This document shows, in pieces, positions 42,355 through 51,614 of a stretch of DNA of 64,000 bases (position 1 is the stretch's first letter; each line of letters begins with the position of its first letter). This DNA is from Seohaeicola saemankumensis. Lineage in GTDB: Bacteria > Pseudomonadota > Alphaproteobacteria > Rhodobacterales > Rhodobacteraceae. The stretch spans positions 124,001 through 188,000 of the forward strand of contig NZ_JBHTKR010000006.1 in NCBI RefSeq assembly GCF_042678485.1. Reading direction: 5' to 3'. The position numbers and the translations under genes were made by a program. The notes under the pieces were generated by a model that saw only the letters and a program-made list of their open reading frames with translations, was not told where the DNA came from and ran no database searches.

Positions 42355-43011
42355 TCACCGCGAATTTTCCGTCAGGCGGCGCTTCACGTAATCCGTGACG
42401 GTGCCGATCATCTGATCCATATGGCCGGGACCGTCAAAGAAATGGCCCGCACCTTCGATCTGTTCATGGGTGATCGTGATGCCGCGCTGTTCGTGCAGCT
42501 TGCCGACAAGATTTGCCGTATCGGCAGGCGGGGCCACGCGATCGGCCGTGCCGTTGATCACAAGCCCCGAAGCCGGGCAGGGCGCCAGGAACGAGAAATC
42601 GTACATATTCGCCGGAGGGGCCACCGAGATGAAGCCCGTGATCTCGGGGCGGCGCATCAGCAACTGCATCCCGATCCAGGCCCCGAAGGAAAAGCCCGCA
42701 ACCCAGCAATGCTTGGAATTGTTGTTCATGGATTGCAGGTAATCCAGCGCCGAGGCGGCATCCGACAACTCTCCGATGCCCTGGTCGTATTCGCCCTGGC
42801 TGCGCCCCACACCGCGGAAATTGAACCGCAGCACCGTGAAGCCCATGTTGTAGAAGGCATAATGCAGGTTGTAGACGACCTTGTTGTTCATCGTGCCGCC
42901 GAACTGCGGATGCGGATGCAGCACGATGGCGATTGGCGCGTCACGTTCCTTTTGCGGGTGATACCGGCCTTCGAGCCGGCCTTCGGGGCCGGGAAATATT
43001 ACCTCGGGCAT
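42355..43011 (-). CDS. Alpha/beta-hydrolase (dienelactone-hydrolase-like)
   Basis: 218 residues from the ATG at 43011, behind AGGAGAT. LHPHPQFGGTMNN near the N-terminus and the nucleophile elbow GFSFGAW (Ser at about 111) mark a conserved cytoplasmic hydrolase family. The acid and His are likely in INGTADRVAPP and EGAGHFF. Substrate unknown. Confidence 0.85.
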   Translation of the reverse strand: MPEVIFPGPEGRLEGRYHPQKERDAPIAIVLHPHPQFGGTMNNKVVYNLHYAFYNMGFTVLRFNFRGVGRSQGEYDQGIGELSDAASALDYLQSMNNNSKHCWVAGFSFGAWIGMQLLMRRPEITGFISVAPPANMYDFSFLAPCPASGLVINGTADRVAPPADTANLVGKLHEQRGITITHEQIEGAGHFFDGPGHMDQMIGTVTDYVKRRLTENSR

Positions 43012-43050
43012 ATTGGTTTCTGATCTCCTGGATGGGTGCGGCAATTATTC

Positions 43051-43079
43051 TTGACGAATTTGCTCAAGCACCTTAGAAC
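43051..43079 (+). promoter_or_regulatory. Candidate iscR-suf promoter
   Basis: TTGACG (43051-43056), 17-bp spacer, TAGAAC (43074-43079). The -10 lies within the iron-control palindrome. Confidence 0.45.
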
Positions 43080-43087
43080 GTTTCTAA
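43073..43087. promoter_or_regulatory. ICE box (Irr-type operator) upstream of iscR
   Basis: TTAGAA-CGT-TTCTAA is a perfect dyad matching the iron control element TTTAGAA-N3-TTCTAAA known for Irr in alphaproteobacteria. It overlaps the presumed -10, which fits repression. Confidence 0.7.
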
Positions 43088-43168
43088 ATCGGATTGTGCG
43101 GCCGTGCCGGGTTCAAGCCAGATAAGCCTTGCGCCCCCTCACGTCAATGAATTCACGAAGGCTATCCT

Positions 43169-43636
43169 ATGAAACTGAGCACGAAGGGCCGCTATGCGAT
43201 GGTTGCGCTTGTCGATATGGCGCTGCAACCGGCGGGTTGCCTGGTGACGCTGGGCGAGATTTCGAAGCGCCAGGACATCTCCTTGCCCTATCTCGAGCAG
43301 CTGTTCGTCAAGCTGCGTCGCGCGGGCCTGGTCGAGTCCGTGCGCGGCCCCGGCGGCGGCTACCGCCTGTCGCGCCCCGCCAGCGAAATCCGCGTGGTCG
43401 AGGTGCTGGGCGCGGTCGATGAAACCGTGGACGCGATGCATCGTGGCGAGGGGGCCAGCGGCGCGGTGTCGGGCAGTCGCGCCCAATCGGTGACGAACCG
43501 TCTGTGGGAAGGGCTGAGCGCCCATGTCTATGTCTATCTGCACCAGACCCGGCTGTCAGACGTGGTACGCAACGACCTGGCGCCCTGTCCGGCGGTGCCG
43601 TCGCTGTTTTCCATGCCTGTCGTGGATGAGGCCTGA
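43169..43636 (+). CDS. iscR: Rrf2-family regulator IscR (lacking the three-Cys cluster site)
   Basis: 155 residues. The winged HTH is typical IscR (MKLSTKGRYAMVALVDMALQ, LGEISKRQDISLPYLEQLFVKL, VRGPGGGYRL). Where E. coli IscR has three Cys, this protein has DAMHRGEGASGAVSGSRAQ without any; the only Cys are at about 24 and 143. Rhodobacterales IscR proteins are known to be of this type. First gene of the suf operon. Confidence 0.9.
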   Translation: MKLSTKGRYAMVALVDMALQPAGCLVTLGEISKRQDISLPYLEQLFVKLRRAGLVESVRGPGGGYRLSRPASEIRVVEVLGAVDETVDAMHRGEGASGAVSGSRAQSVTNRLWEGLSAHVYVYLHQTRLSDVVRNDLAPCPAVPSLFSMPVVDEA

Positions 43637-43643
43637 GGTGGAT

Positions 43644-43668
43644 TTGAGTATTTCTGGAACGATGAAAG
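43644..43668 (+). repeat. Dispersed GAGTATTT element before the cysteine desulfurase
   Basis: TTGAGTATTT-N7-GATGAAAG lies between iscR and the next gene, ending 7 bp before its GTG; the GAAAGG within it may serve as ribosome site. Related copies at 23676-23700 and 32333-32358. Confidence 0.55.
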
Positions 43669-43675
43669 GCTGAGG

Positions 43676-44716
43676 GTGCGCGTCTATCTGGACCATAACG
43701 CAACAACGCCGCTGCGGGCCGAGGCCCGTGACGCGATGCTGCGCGCCATGGATGTGGTGGGCAACCCGTCTTCGGTCCATGCCGAGGGGCGCGCGGCCAA
43801 ATCGCTGGTCGAGGCGGCGCGCGCGCAAGTGGCCGCCGCACTTGGGGCAGAGGGCGCGGATGTGATCTTTACCTCTGGCGCGACGGAAGCCGCGGCGCTG
43901 GCGCTTGCGGGCCGGGGCCTGCACGGCGCCGAGATAGAGCACGAGGCCGTGGCGGCCTGGGTCGCCACCGATCTGGCGGTGAACCGGGCCGGGATGGTGA
44001 CGGTGACCGATCCTGGCCAGTCGACGCTGCAACTGGCCAATTCCGAAACCGGCGTGATCCAGACGCTGCCCGAAGGGCTGGCGGTGTCGGACATGACGCA
44101 GGCCTTTGGCAAGCTGCCGCTGGCCTTCAACTGGGCGGGTTGCACGATGGCGCTGGTCTCGGCGCACAAGCTGGGCGGTCCCAAGGGCATCGGCGCGCTG
44201 GTGATCAGGCGCGGCACCGATCTTGCGGCGCAGCTGCGTGGCGGCGGGCAGGAAATGGGCCGGCGCGCCGGCACCGAGAACATCATCGGCATCGCCGGTT
44301 TCGGGGCCGCGGCCGCGGCGGCGGCGCGCGATCTGGCCGATGGGGCCTGGGATCGGGTTGCGGAACTTAGAAATATTCTAGAAAAGGCCATTGAGGCCGG
44401 GGCGCCGGACACTATTTTTCCCGGAAGGGAGGCCCAGCGGCTGCCCAACACCAGTTGTTTCGCCACCCCCGGCTGGAAGGGCGAAACGCAGGTGATGCAG
44501 ATGGATCTGGCCGGTTTCGCCATTTCGGCGGGATCTGCCTGTTCCAGCGGAAAGGTCCGCGCCAGCCGTGTGCTGCGCGCCATGGGATATGACGATGACG
44601 TGGCCAGCGGGGCGATCCGCGTCTCGTTGTCGCCATCGACCCGCAAGGATGATGTGCTGCGCTTTGCCGAGACCTGGCTGGCCAAGCGCAGCAAGTTTGC
44701 CGCGCGCGCGGCATGA
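43676..44716 (+). CDS. iscS: Cysteine desulfurase, IscS/NifS-like (group I)
   Basis: PLP enzyme that takes sulfur from cysteine. 346 residues from GTG, somewhat shorter than E. coli IscS (404). YLDHNATTPLRAEA, PLP Lys at about 165 in SAHKLGGPKG, GGGQEMGRRAGTENI, and the persulfide Cys at about 289 in SAGSACSSGKVRASRVL. Second desulfurase in the same operon as SufS. An ICE-like palindrome lies within the gene. Confidence 0.9.
   Translation: MRVYLDHNATTPLRAEARDAMLRAMDVVGNPSSVHAEGRAAKSLVEAARAQVAAALGAEGADVIFTSGATEAAALALAGRGLHGAEIEHEAVAAWVATDLAVNRAGMVTVTDPGQSTLQLANSETGVIQTLPEGLAVSDMTQAFGKLPLAFNWAGCTMALVSAHKLGGPKGIGALVIRRGTDLAAQLRGGGQEMGRRAGTENIIGIAGFGAAAAAAARDLADGAWDRVAELRNILEKAIEAGAPDTIFPGREAQRLPNTSCFATPGWKGETQVMQMDLAGFAISAGSACSSGKVRASRVLRAMGYDDDVASGAIRVSLSPSTRKDDVLRFAETWLAKRSKFAARAA
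44367..44381. promoter_or_regulatory. Intragenic ICE-like palindrome
   Basis: TTAGAA-ATA-TTCTAG matches the Irr box with one mismatch in twelve. It is built from codons rare in this GC-rich gene (CTT AGA AAT ATT CTA), about 400 bp before sufB. Confidence 0.45.
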
Positions 44717-44777
44717 GGAACAGGGCGCCCGACGGTTGGGGCGCGACAGACAGAAGACGCGAACAGGAGTGCAGGGC

Positions 44778-46298
<1,521 letters not shown>

Positions 46299-46303
46299 GG
46301 CCG

Positions 46304-46319
46304 GGGGCCCGCGGGCCCC
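46304..46319. repeat. 16-bp perfect GC palindrome after sufB
   Basis: GGGGCCCGCGGGCCCC, 5 bp after the sufB stop. As RNA it forms a tight stem; it could attenuate or protect the upstream mRNA. Confidence 0.45.
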
Positions 46320-46336
46320 GCGCATGGGACAAGTCA

Positions 46337-47203
46337 ATGGCAGTGGCGGGAAAATCCCTGATCGCGATGCTGGGGGCGCGGCTTGATCTGGCCGCCCCGC
46401 TGGCCATTGTCGATGTCGGTGCGAATCCTTTGGGCAAGCCGGTCTACAAGCCGCTGGTGGCGGCCGGTCTGGCGCATGTCTGGGGCTTCGAGCCGAATGC
46501 CGAGGCTTTTGCCAAACTGGCGCCAAATCCGCAGGCAACCTATCTGCCCGTCGCGGTGGGTCGCGGCGGGGCGGCGACATTTCATGCCTATCCCGCGTCC
46601 GAGATGTCATCGCTCTATCCGCTCAGCGCGGCCTCGATCGGCTATCTGGGGCATTTCCGCCGCCACCTGGGGCAAGAGACGCAAAGCCGGATCGAGACCC
46701 GCGCGCTGGATGACATCGACCAGATCGACCGTCTTGATCTGCTGAAGATCGACGCGCAGGGCGCGGAATGCGATGTGATCGCGGGGGCCCGCGGCAAGCT
46801 GGCGGGCGCGGTCATGGTCATTGCCGAGATGCGTTTCTACCGGCTCTATGATGGCGAGCCGATGCTGCATGACATGGACCGCGCCTTGCGCGAACAGGGT
46901 TTCGTGCTGCACCGCTTTCTGCATCAGAAGGCCAGGATGCTGAACCACAGCCAGAAGGCGCGGGTCAATGCGCGGGCCATGTCGACCCAGCTGATCGACG
47001 GCGACGCGGTGTATATCCGCAGCTTTGAGGATCGCAGCACCTGGGGCGACGGACAGTTGCGCGCGCTGGCCCTGCTGGCCGCGACGATCGGCAGTCATGA
47101 CCTGGCCTTGCTGGCGCTGGATACGATGGTGGCGCGGGGGCTGGCGCGCAAATCCCTGCCCGGGGCCTATGTCGATCTTCTGCCGCAGGAGCTGCGCGCA
47201 TGA
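46337..47203 (+). CDS. FkbM-family SAM methyltransferase
   Basis: 288 residues. Motif I AIVDVGANPLGKPV (about 23-36), then WGFEPNAEAF, DLLKIDAQGAECDVI and VMVIAEMRF as in FkbM-type O-methyltransferases. Start at ATG 46337. It sits inside the suf operon between sufB and sufC, without obvious link to iron-sulfur assembly. Confidence 0.8.
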   Translation: MAVAGKSLIAMLGARLDLAAPLAIVDVGANPLGKPVYKPLVAAGLAHVWGFEPNAEAFAKLAPNPQATYLPVAVGRGGAATFHAYPASEMSSLYPLSAASIGYLGHFRRHLGQETQSRIETRALDDIDQIDRLDLLKIDAQGAECDVIAGARGKLAGAVMVIAEMRFYRLYDGEPMLHDMDRALREQGFVLHRFLHQKARMLNHSQKARVNARAMSTQLIDGDAVYIRSFEDRSTWGDGQLRALALLAATIGSHDLALLALDTMVARGLARKSLPGAYVDLLPQELRA

Positions 47204-47541
47204 CACTGGCCCATGTCACACCCATCCTGCTGCTGGCCATGTCGAATGTCTTCATGACCTTCGCCTGGTACGGCCATCTGAAATTCCCGACAGCCCCGCT
47301 GCTGGCGGTGATCCTGATCAGCTGGGGCATTGCCTTGTTCGAATATACGCTGGCGGTCCCGGCAAACCGGATCGGCCATCAGGTCTATACGGCCGCCCAG
47401 CTCAAGACCATCCAGGAGGTGATCACATTGGTCGTCTTCGTCGGCTTTTCCGTCTTCTGGCTGAAAGAGGCGATCAGCTGGACCACGGCCGCCGGATTTG
47501 GCTTCATCGCGCTGGGTGCGGCGCTGGTATTCAGAGGGTAG
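47200..47541 (+). CDS. DMT-type small membrane protein (DUF486)
   Basis: 113 residues, four transmembrane helices, FMTFAWYGHLKFP and FEYTLAVPANRIGH are the DUF486 marks. Possible small transporter; substrate unknown. Overlaps the methyltransferase by 4 bp. Confidence 0.85.
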   Translation: MTLAHVTPILLLAMSNVFMTFAWYGHLKFPTAPLLAVILISWGIALFEYTLAVPANRIGHQVYTAAQLKTIQEVITLVVFVGFSVFWLKEAISWTTAAGFGFIALGAALVFRG

Positions 47542-47545
47542 GATC

Positions 47546-47866
47546 ATGATCGTCACAACCACCAACAGCATCGAGGGGCACCGCATCGCCACCTATCACG
47601 GCATCGTCGTGGGCGAGGCGATCATGGGCGCCAACGTTGTCCGCGATATCTTCGCCGGCATCACCGATATCATCGGGGGCCGGTCGGGGGCTTACGAATC
47701 CAAGTTGCAGGATGCCCGTGATGTGGCGCTGCGCGAGATGGAACAGAAAGCTGCCAGCATGGGGGCCAATGCCGTCGTGGGCGTGGATCTGGATTACGAG
47801 ATCGTGGGCCAATCCATGCTGATGGTCAGCGCCTCGGGCACCGCCGTGACGGTGACGCCCGCATGA
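47546..47866 (+). CDS. YbjQ/UPF0145 heavy-metal-binding-domain protein
   Basis: 106 residues: MIVTTTNSIEGHRIATYHGI, RDIFAGITDIIGGRSGAYES and ANAVVGVDLDYE, the full UPF0145 pattern. Members form ring-like pentamers; function unknown. Start at ATG 47546, overlapping the next gene by 4 bp. Confidence 0.9.
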   Translation: MIVTTTNSIEGHRIATYHGIVVGEAIMGANVVRDIFAGITDIIGGRSGAYESKLQDARDVALREMEQKAASMGANAVVGVDLDYEIVGQSMLMVSASGTAVTVTPA

Positions 47867-48459
47867 GCCTTGCCGCGCCCATCACCCGGCCCGAGCTGAC
47901 CCTGCCCGCGGCAGAGGCCGACGTGCTGCGCGCGGCCTATGCAGGGGCCGGGACCATCCTGGAATACGGATCGGGCGGGTCCACGGTCATGGCTGCCGAG
48001 ATGGGCAAGGATGTCACCGCCGTGGAAAGCGATCAGGCCTGGGCGCAGATGATGCGCGACTGGTTCACCGCTAACCCGCCCAAGGGCAAGGTCCGGATCC
48101 TGTGGTCCGACATCGGCCCCACCAAGGAATGGGGCCATCCGGTCGATGACAGCGCATGGAAACACTTTCCCGCCTATCCTCTGGCGGTCTGGGATACGCC
48201 CGGTCTGGATCACCCCGATGTGGTCCTGGTCGATGGCCGCTTTCGCATGGGCTGCGCCCTGGCCACGGCCTTTCGCATCACGCGGCCGATCCCGCTTTAC
48301 TACGATGACTATGCCAACCGCCCGCGCCATCACCAGATCGAGGCGTTTCTGGGCACACCTGCCGAAGTCACGGGCCGCATGGCCCGCTTCGACCTGACAC
48401 CGACACCCGTGCCGGCAGACCGTCTGCTGCGGGTGATCCAATTGATGACACGCCCCTGA
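47863..48459 (+). CDS. Class I SAM-binding protein, putative methyltransferase
   Basis: 198 residues. LEYGSGGSTVMAAEM (about 32-46) is a motif I-like SAM site; VTAVESDQAWAQMM and VVLVDGRFRMGCAL complete the Rossmann core. Specific activity unknown. Fourth cargo gene between sufB and sufC. Confidence 0.7.
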   Translation: MSLAAPITRPELTLPAAEADVLRAAYAGAGTILEYGSGGSTVMAAEMGKDVTAVESDQAWAQMMRDWFTANPPKGKVRILWSDIGPTKEWGHPVDDSAWKHFPAYPLAVWDTPGLDHPDVVLVDGRFRMGCALATAFRITRPIPLYYDDYANRPRHHQIEAFLGTPAEVTGRMARFDLTPTPVPADRLLRVIQLMTRP

Positions 48460-48497
48460 GCAACGCCAGGGAAAAAGAAATACGGAAAGGAAGAAAC

Positions 48498-49259
48498 ATG
48501 CTGGAAATCAAGAACCTGCACGTCAAGCTCGAAGCCGAGGACAAGGCCATTCTGAAAGGTGTCGACCTGACGATCGAACCGGGCAAGGTCCATGCGATCA
48601 TGGGGCCGAACGGTTCGGGCAAATCGACATTGTCCTACGTGCTGTCCGGGCGCGATGGCTATGAGGTGACCGAGGGCAGCGTGACCCTGGAAGGCGAAGA
48701 CATCCTTGAGATGGAGCCGGAAGAGCGCGCCGCGGCGGGCCTCTTTCTTGCGTTCCAGTACCCCGTGGAAATTCCCGGTGTCGGCAACATGACCTTCCTG
48801 CGGACCGCCGTGAACGCGCAGCGCAAGGCGCGCGGCCAGGATGAAATGAGTGCTGCCGAATTCCTCAAGGTGATCCGCGAGAAGGCCAAGACCCTTCAGA
48901 TCGACGCCGACATGCTCAAGCGTCCGGTCAACGTGGGCTTTTCGGGCGGTGAAAAGAAGCGCAACGAGATCCTGCAGATGGCCATGCTCGAGCCGAAGAT
49001 GTGCATCCTGGACGAGACCGACTCGGGCCTTGATGTGGACGCGATGAAACTGGTCTCGGAGGGGGTGAATGCCCTGCGCGATGCCGGCCGGTCCTTCCTG
49101 GTGATCACCCATTACCAGCGGCTTCTGGATCACATCAAACCCGACGTGGTCCACATCATGGCCGAGGGTCGCATCATCAAGACCGGCGGGCCGGACCTGG
49201 CGCTGGAAGTCGAAAAGAACGGCTATGCCGATCTGCTGGCCGAAGCGGGGGCAGCGTGA
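48498..49259 (+). CDS. sufC: Fe-S assembly ATPase SufC
   Basis: 253-residue ABC ATPase of the SufBC2D complex. Walker A GPNGSGKST (about 36-44), signature FSGGEKKRNEI (about 148-158), Walker B CILDETDSGLD, H-loop VITHYQRLL. GAAAGGAAGAAAC gives a good ribosome site. All motifs intact. Confidence 0.98.
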   Translation: MLEIKNLHVKLEAEDKAILKGVDLTIEPGKVHAIMGPNGSGKSTLSYVLSGRDGYEVTEGSVTLEGEDILEMEPEERAAAGLFLAFQYPVEIPGVGNMTFLRTAVNAQRKARGQDEMSAAEFLKVIREKAKTLQIDADMLKRPVNVGFSGGEKKRNEILQMAMLEPKMCILDETDSGLDVDAMKLVSEGVNALRDAGRSFLVITHYQRLLDHIKPDVVHIMAEGRIIKTGGPDLALEVEKNGYADLLAEAGAA

Positions 49260-50545
49260 TGGCAAAGGCGCAACTGAAGCAGGACGCGACCGAGGCGCGG
49301 ATCGCCGCGCTGACCCTGCCCAAGGGCGGCAAGTGGATCGCTGCGGCCCGCGCCGATGCGCTGGCGCGGCTGCGCGCTATGGGGCTGCCCGCGCGGCGCG
49401 ACGAATACTGGCGCTACACGCGCCCCGATACGCTGACGCAGGCGGATGCGCCGGCGGCGGCGCTGTTTGACGCCAAGGAACCCCCGGTGTTCGACAGCGT
49501 TGACCGGCTGCGTATCGTTTTTGTCGATGGCGTCTTCGATGCCGCGGCCAGCGATGATCTGTCGATGGCGGGCGTCGAGATCGAGCGGCTTGAAACCGCA
49601 TCGGGTGCGGATATCCACTGGGCCAAGGATCATTACGGCGTGCTTGAGGCGCGTGGTCAGAAACCCGTGGACCGCCCGCTGGCGGCGTTGAACAGCGCCT
49701 TTGCCACCGATGGCGTGCTGATCCGCGTCAGCGGAAAGGCCGCAAAGCCGATCAGCCTGATCTATACCCACAGGTCGGAAACCTCGGATGCGATCCTGCA
49801 TCACGTGGTGAAGCTGGAAAAAGGCGCGGAACTGACGCTGCTGGAAAACGGTCCGGCGGCCGCACGCTTCAACAAGGTGATGGAGGTCGAGGTGGCCGAT
49901 GGCGCGCGTTTCCATCACATCCGGGCGCAGGGCCGCGATCACGAACGCCGGGCCGCAACCCATGTCTTTGCCCGGCTTGGCACGGAAAGCCAGTTCAAGT
50001 CCTTTACCCTGACGGTGAATGGCGTTCTGACCCGCAACGAGGCGGTGATCGAGCTGACCGGCGACGATGCCGTGGCCCATATCGCGGGCGCGGCCATGGG
50101 CGACGGGGCTTTCCTGCATGACGACACGGTGTTCATCACGCATGACGCGGTGAATTGCGAAAGCCGGCAGGTCTTCAAGAAGGTGCTGCGCAACGGGGCC
50201 GTCGGCGTGTTCCAGGGCAAGATCCTGGTCAAGGAAGGCGCGCAGAAGACCGATGGCTATCAGATCAGCCAATCGCTGCTGCTGGATGGCGACAGCCAGT
50301 TCCTGGCCAAGCCCGAGCTTGAAATCTACGCCGATGACGTGGCCTGTTCGCATGGATCGACATCGGGTGCGATTGATGTCGATGCGCTTTACTATCTGCG
50401 CTCGCGCGGGGTGCCGAAGAAAGAGGCGACCGATCTGCTGGTTCTGTCTTTCCTCGCCGAAGCGGTGGACGAGATCGAGGATGACGACCTGCGCGACGAG
50501 ATCGTCAGCCGCCTGACAGGCTGGCTGGCCCGCAGGGGCGGCTGA
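49259..50545 (+). CDS. sufD: Fe-S assembly protein SufD
   Basis: 428 residues; ATG 49259 overlaps the sufC stop (GTG 49256 is an alternative). RRDEYWRYTRPDTL near the N-terminus, then beta-helix blocks and the conserved C-terminal KPELEIYADDVACSHGSTSG with YYLRSRGVPKKEA. Forms a heterodimer with SufB. Confidence 0.95.
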   Translation: MAKAQLKQDATEARIAALTLPKGGKWIAAARADALARLRAMGLPARRDEYWRYTRPDTLTQADAPAAALFDAKEPPVFDSVDRLRIVFVDGVFDAAASDDLSMAGVEIERLETASGADIHWAKDHYGVLEARGQKPVDRPLAALNSAFATDGVLIRVSGKAAKPISLIYTHRSETSDAILHHVVKLEKGAELTLLENGPAAARFNKVMEVEVADGARFHHIRAQGRDHERRAATHVFARLGTESQFKSFTLTVNGVLTRNEAVIELTGDDAVAHIAGAAMGDGAFLHDDTVFITHDAVNCESRQVFKKVLRNGAVGVFQGKILVKEGAQKTDGYQISQSLLLDGDSQFLAKPELEIYADDVACSHGSTSGAIDVDALYYLRSRGVPKKEATDLLVLSFLAEAVDEIEDDDLRDEIVSRLTGWLARRGG

Positions 50546-51033
50546 TGGCAGTCACCAGCGAGATCGTTGCAACCTACAAGGCGCCGGGCCGTGTCATGGC
50601 CCGGCTCATGTCGGACGGTCCCCGTGAAGACCGCGCCTTGGCGATCCTGTTGGGGGCCTGTGTCGTCATGTTCATCGCGACCTGGCCCAATGCCTCGCGC
50701 GAGGCATTTCTGACCGGGCAGGAGCCGCAGATGCTGATGGCCGCGCGGCTGTTCGGCGTGGTGTTCGTTCTGCCCCTGCTTCTTTATGTCATCGCCTTGA
50801 TCAGCCACGGGATGTTGCGTCTTTTCGGCGGGCAAAGTACGGGTTACCGCACGCGGATCGCGTTGTTCTGGGCCTTGCTGGCCGCAAGCCCGTTGGCGCT
50901 GCTGGTGGGACTTGCGGGCGGTTTCATCGGACCCGGCCTTGAAACACGACTGACCGGGGCGATCTGGTTCGCGGCCTTCGCCTGGTTCTGGATCGCCGGC
51001 TTGCGCCAGGCCGGATGGGGAGAGACGCGATGA
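50545..51033 (+). CDS. YIP1-family membrane protein A
   Basis: 162 residues with about four transmembrane helices (31-48, 66-86, 108-130, 137-155). The YIP1 pattern is weak but the neighbour is similar in design. Starts on the sufD stop and overlaps the next gene by 4 bp. Function in the suf operon is unknown. Confidence 0.65.
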   Translation: MAVTSEIVATYKAPGRVMARLMSDGPREDRALAILLGACVVMFIATWPNASREAFLTGQEPQMLMAARLFGVVFVLPLLLYVIALISHGMLRLFGGQSTGYRTRIALFWALLAASPLALLVGLAGGFIGPGLETRLTGAIWFAAFAWFWIAGLRQAGWGETR

Positions 51034-51611
51034 CCTTGAAAGACCTTGCCGCCCTGGCCATGGAGACGCTGCGCGACCCGCGCGGCACCGGCGAGCGGCT
51101 GATTGCGATGCAGCTTGGCCTGCCGGTTCTCTGGACGGCGCTGGCGCTGGCATCCGTGCTGAGTGCATTGCTGTTCAGCATCAACATGTCGATCTTTCCC
51201 GCGGCTTTTCCGATGCCGGGGCTATTCTTCAACCCGGTGCTTTATGCCGTCGTGCTGGCGGGCGGCACGGTCATTTCGATGCATCTGCTGACCTGGATGG
51301 GCACGATCATGGGCGGGCGCGGCACGCTGGCCGAAGTGACGGTGCTGCTGGTCTGGTTGCAATACATGCGTCTGGCCGCACAGGTCGGGCTGTTGCTGCT
51401 GACCCTGATCATGCCCCCGCTGGGCATGATGGCAACACTCGTTGTCGCCTTCTACAGCTTCTGGCTGCTGCTGAACTTTCTGGATGTGGCCCATCGGTTC
51501 GGATCGCTGGGCAAGGCGGCCGTCGTGCTGCTGATGACCGCGGTCGGCATCGTGGTCGGCCTGTCCTTCCTGTTGGCGCTGATCGGCGTCCCCGCAACAG
51601 AAATGAGTTGA
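51030..51611 (+). CDS. YIP1-family membrane protein B
   Basis: 193 residues, five transmembrane helices, starting on an ATGA overlap. LHLLTWMGTIMGGRGTLAEV-like central block (about 90-110) is typical of YIP1 proteins in Rhodobacterales. Position between sufD and sufS is conserved in related genomes to my knowledge; role unknown. Confidence 0.7.
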   Translation: MTLKDLAALAMETLRDPRGTGERLIAMQLGLPVLWTALALASVLSALLFSINMSIFPAAFPMPGLFFNPVLYAVVLAGGTVISMHLLTWMGTIMGGRGTLAEVTVLLVWLQYMRLAAQVGLLLLTLIMPPLGMMATLVVAFYSFWLLLNFLDVAHRFGSLGKAAVVLLMTAVGIVVGLSFLLALIGVPATEMS

Positions 51612-51614
51612 CCC

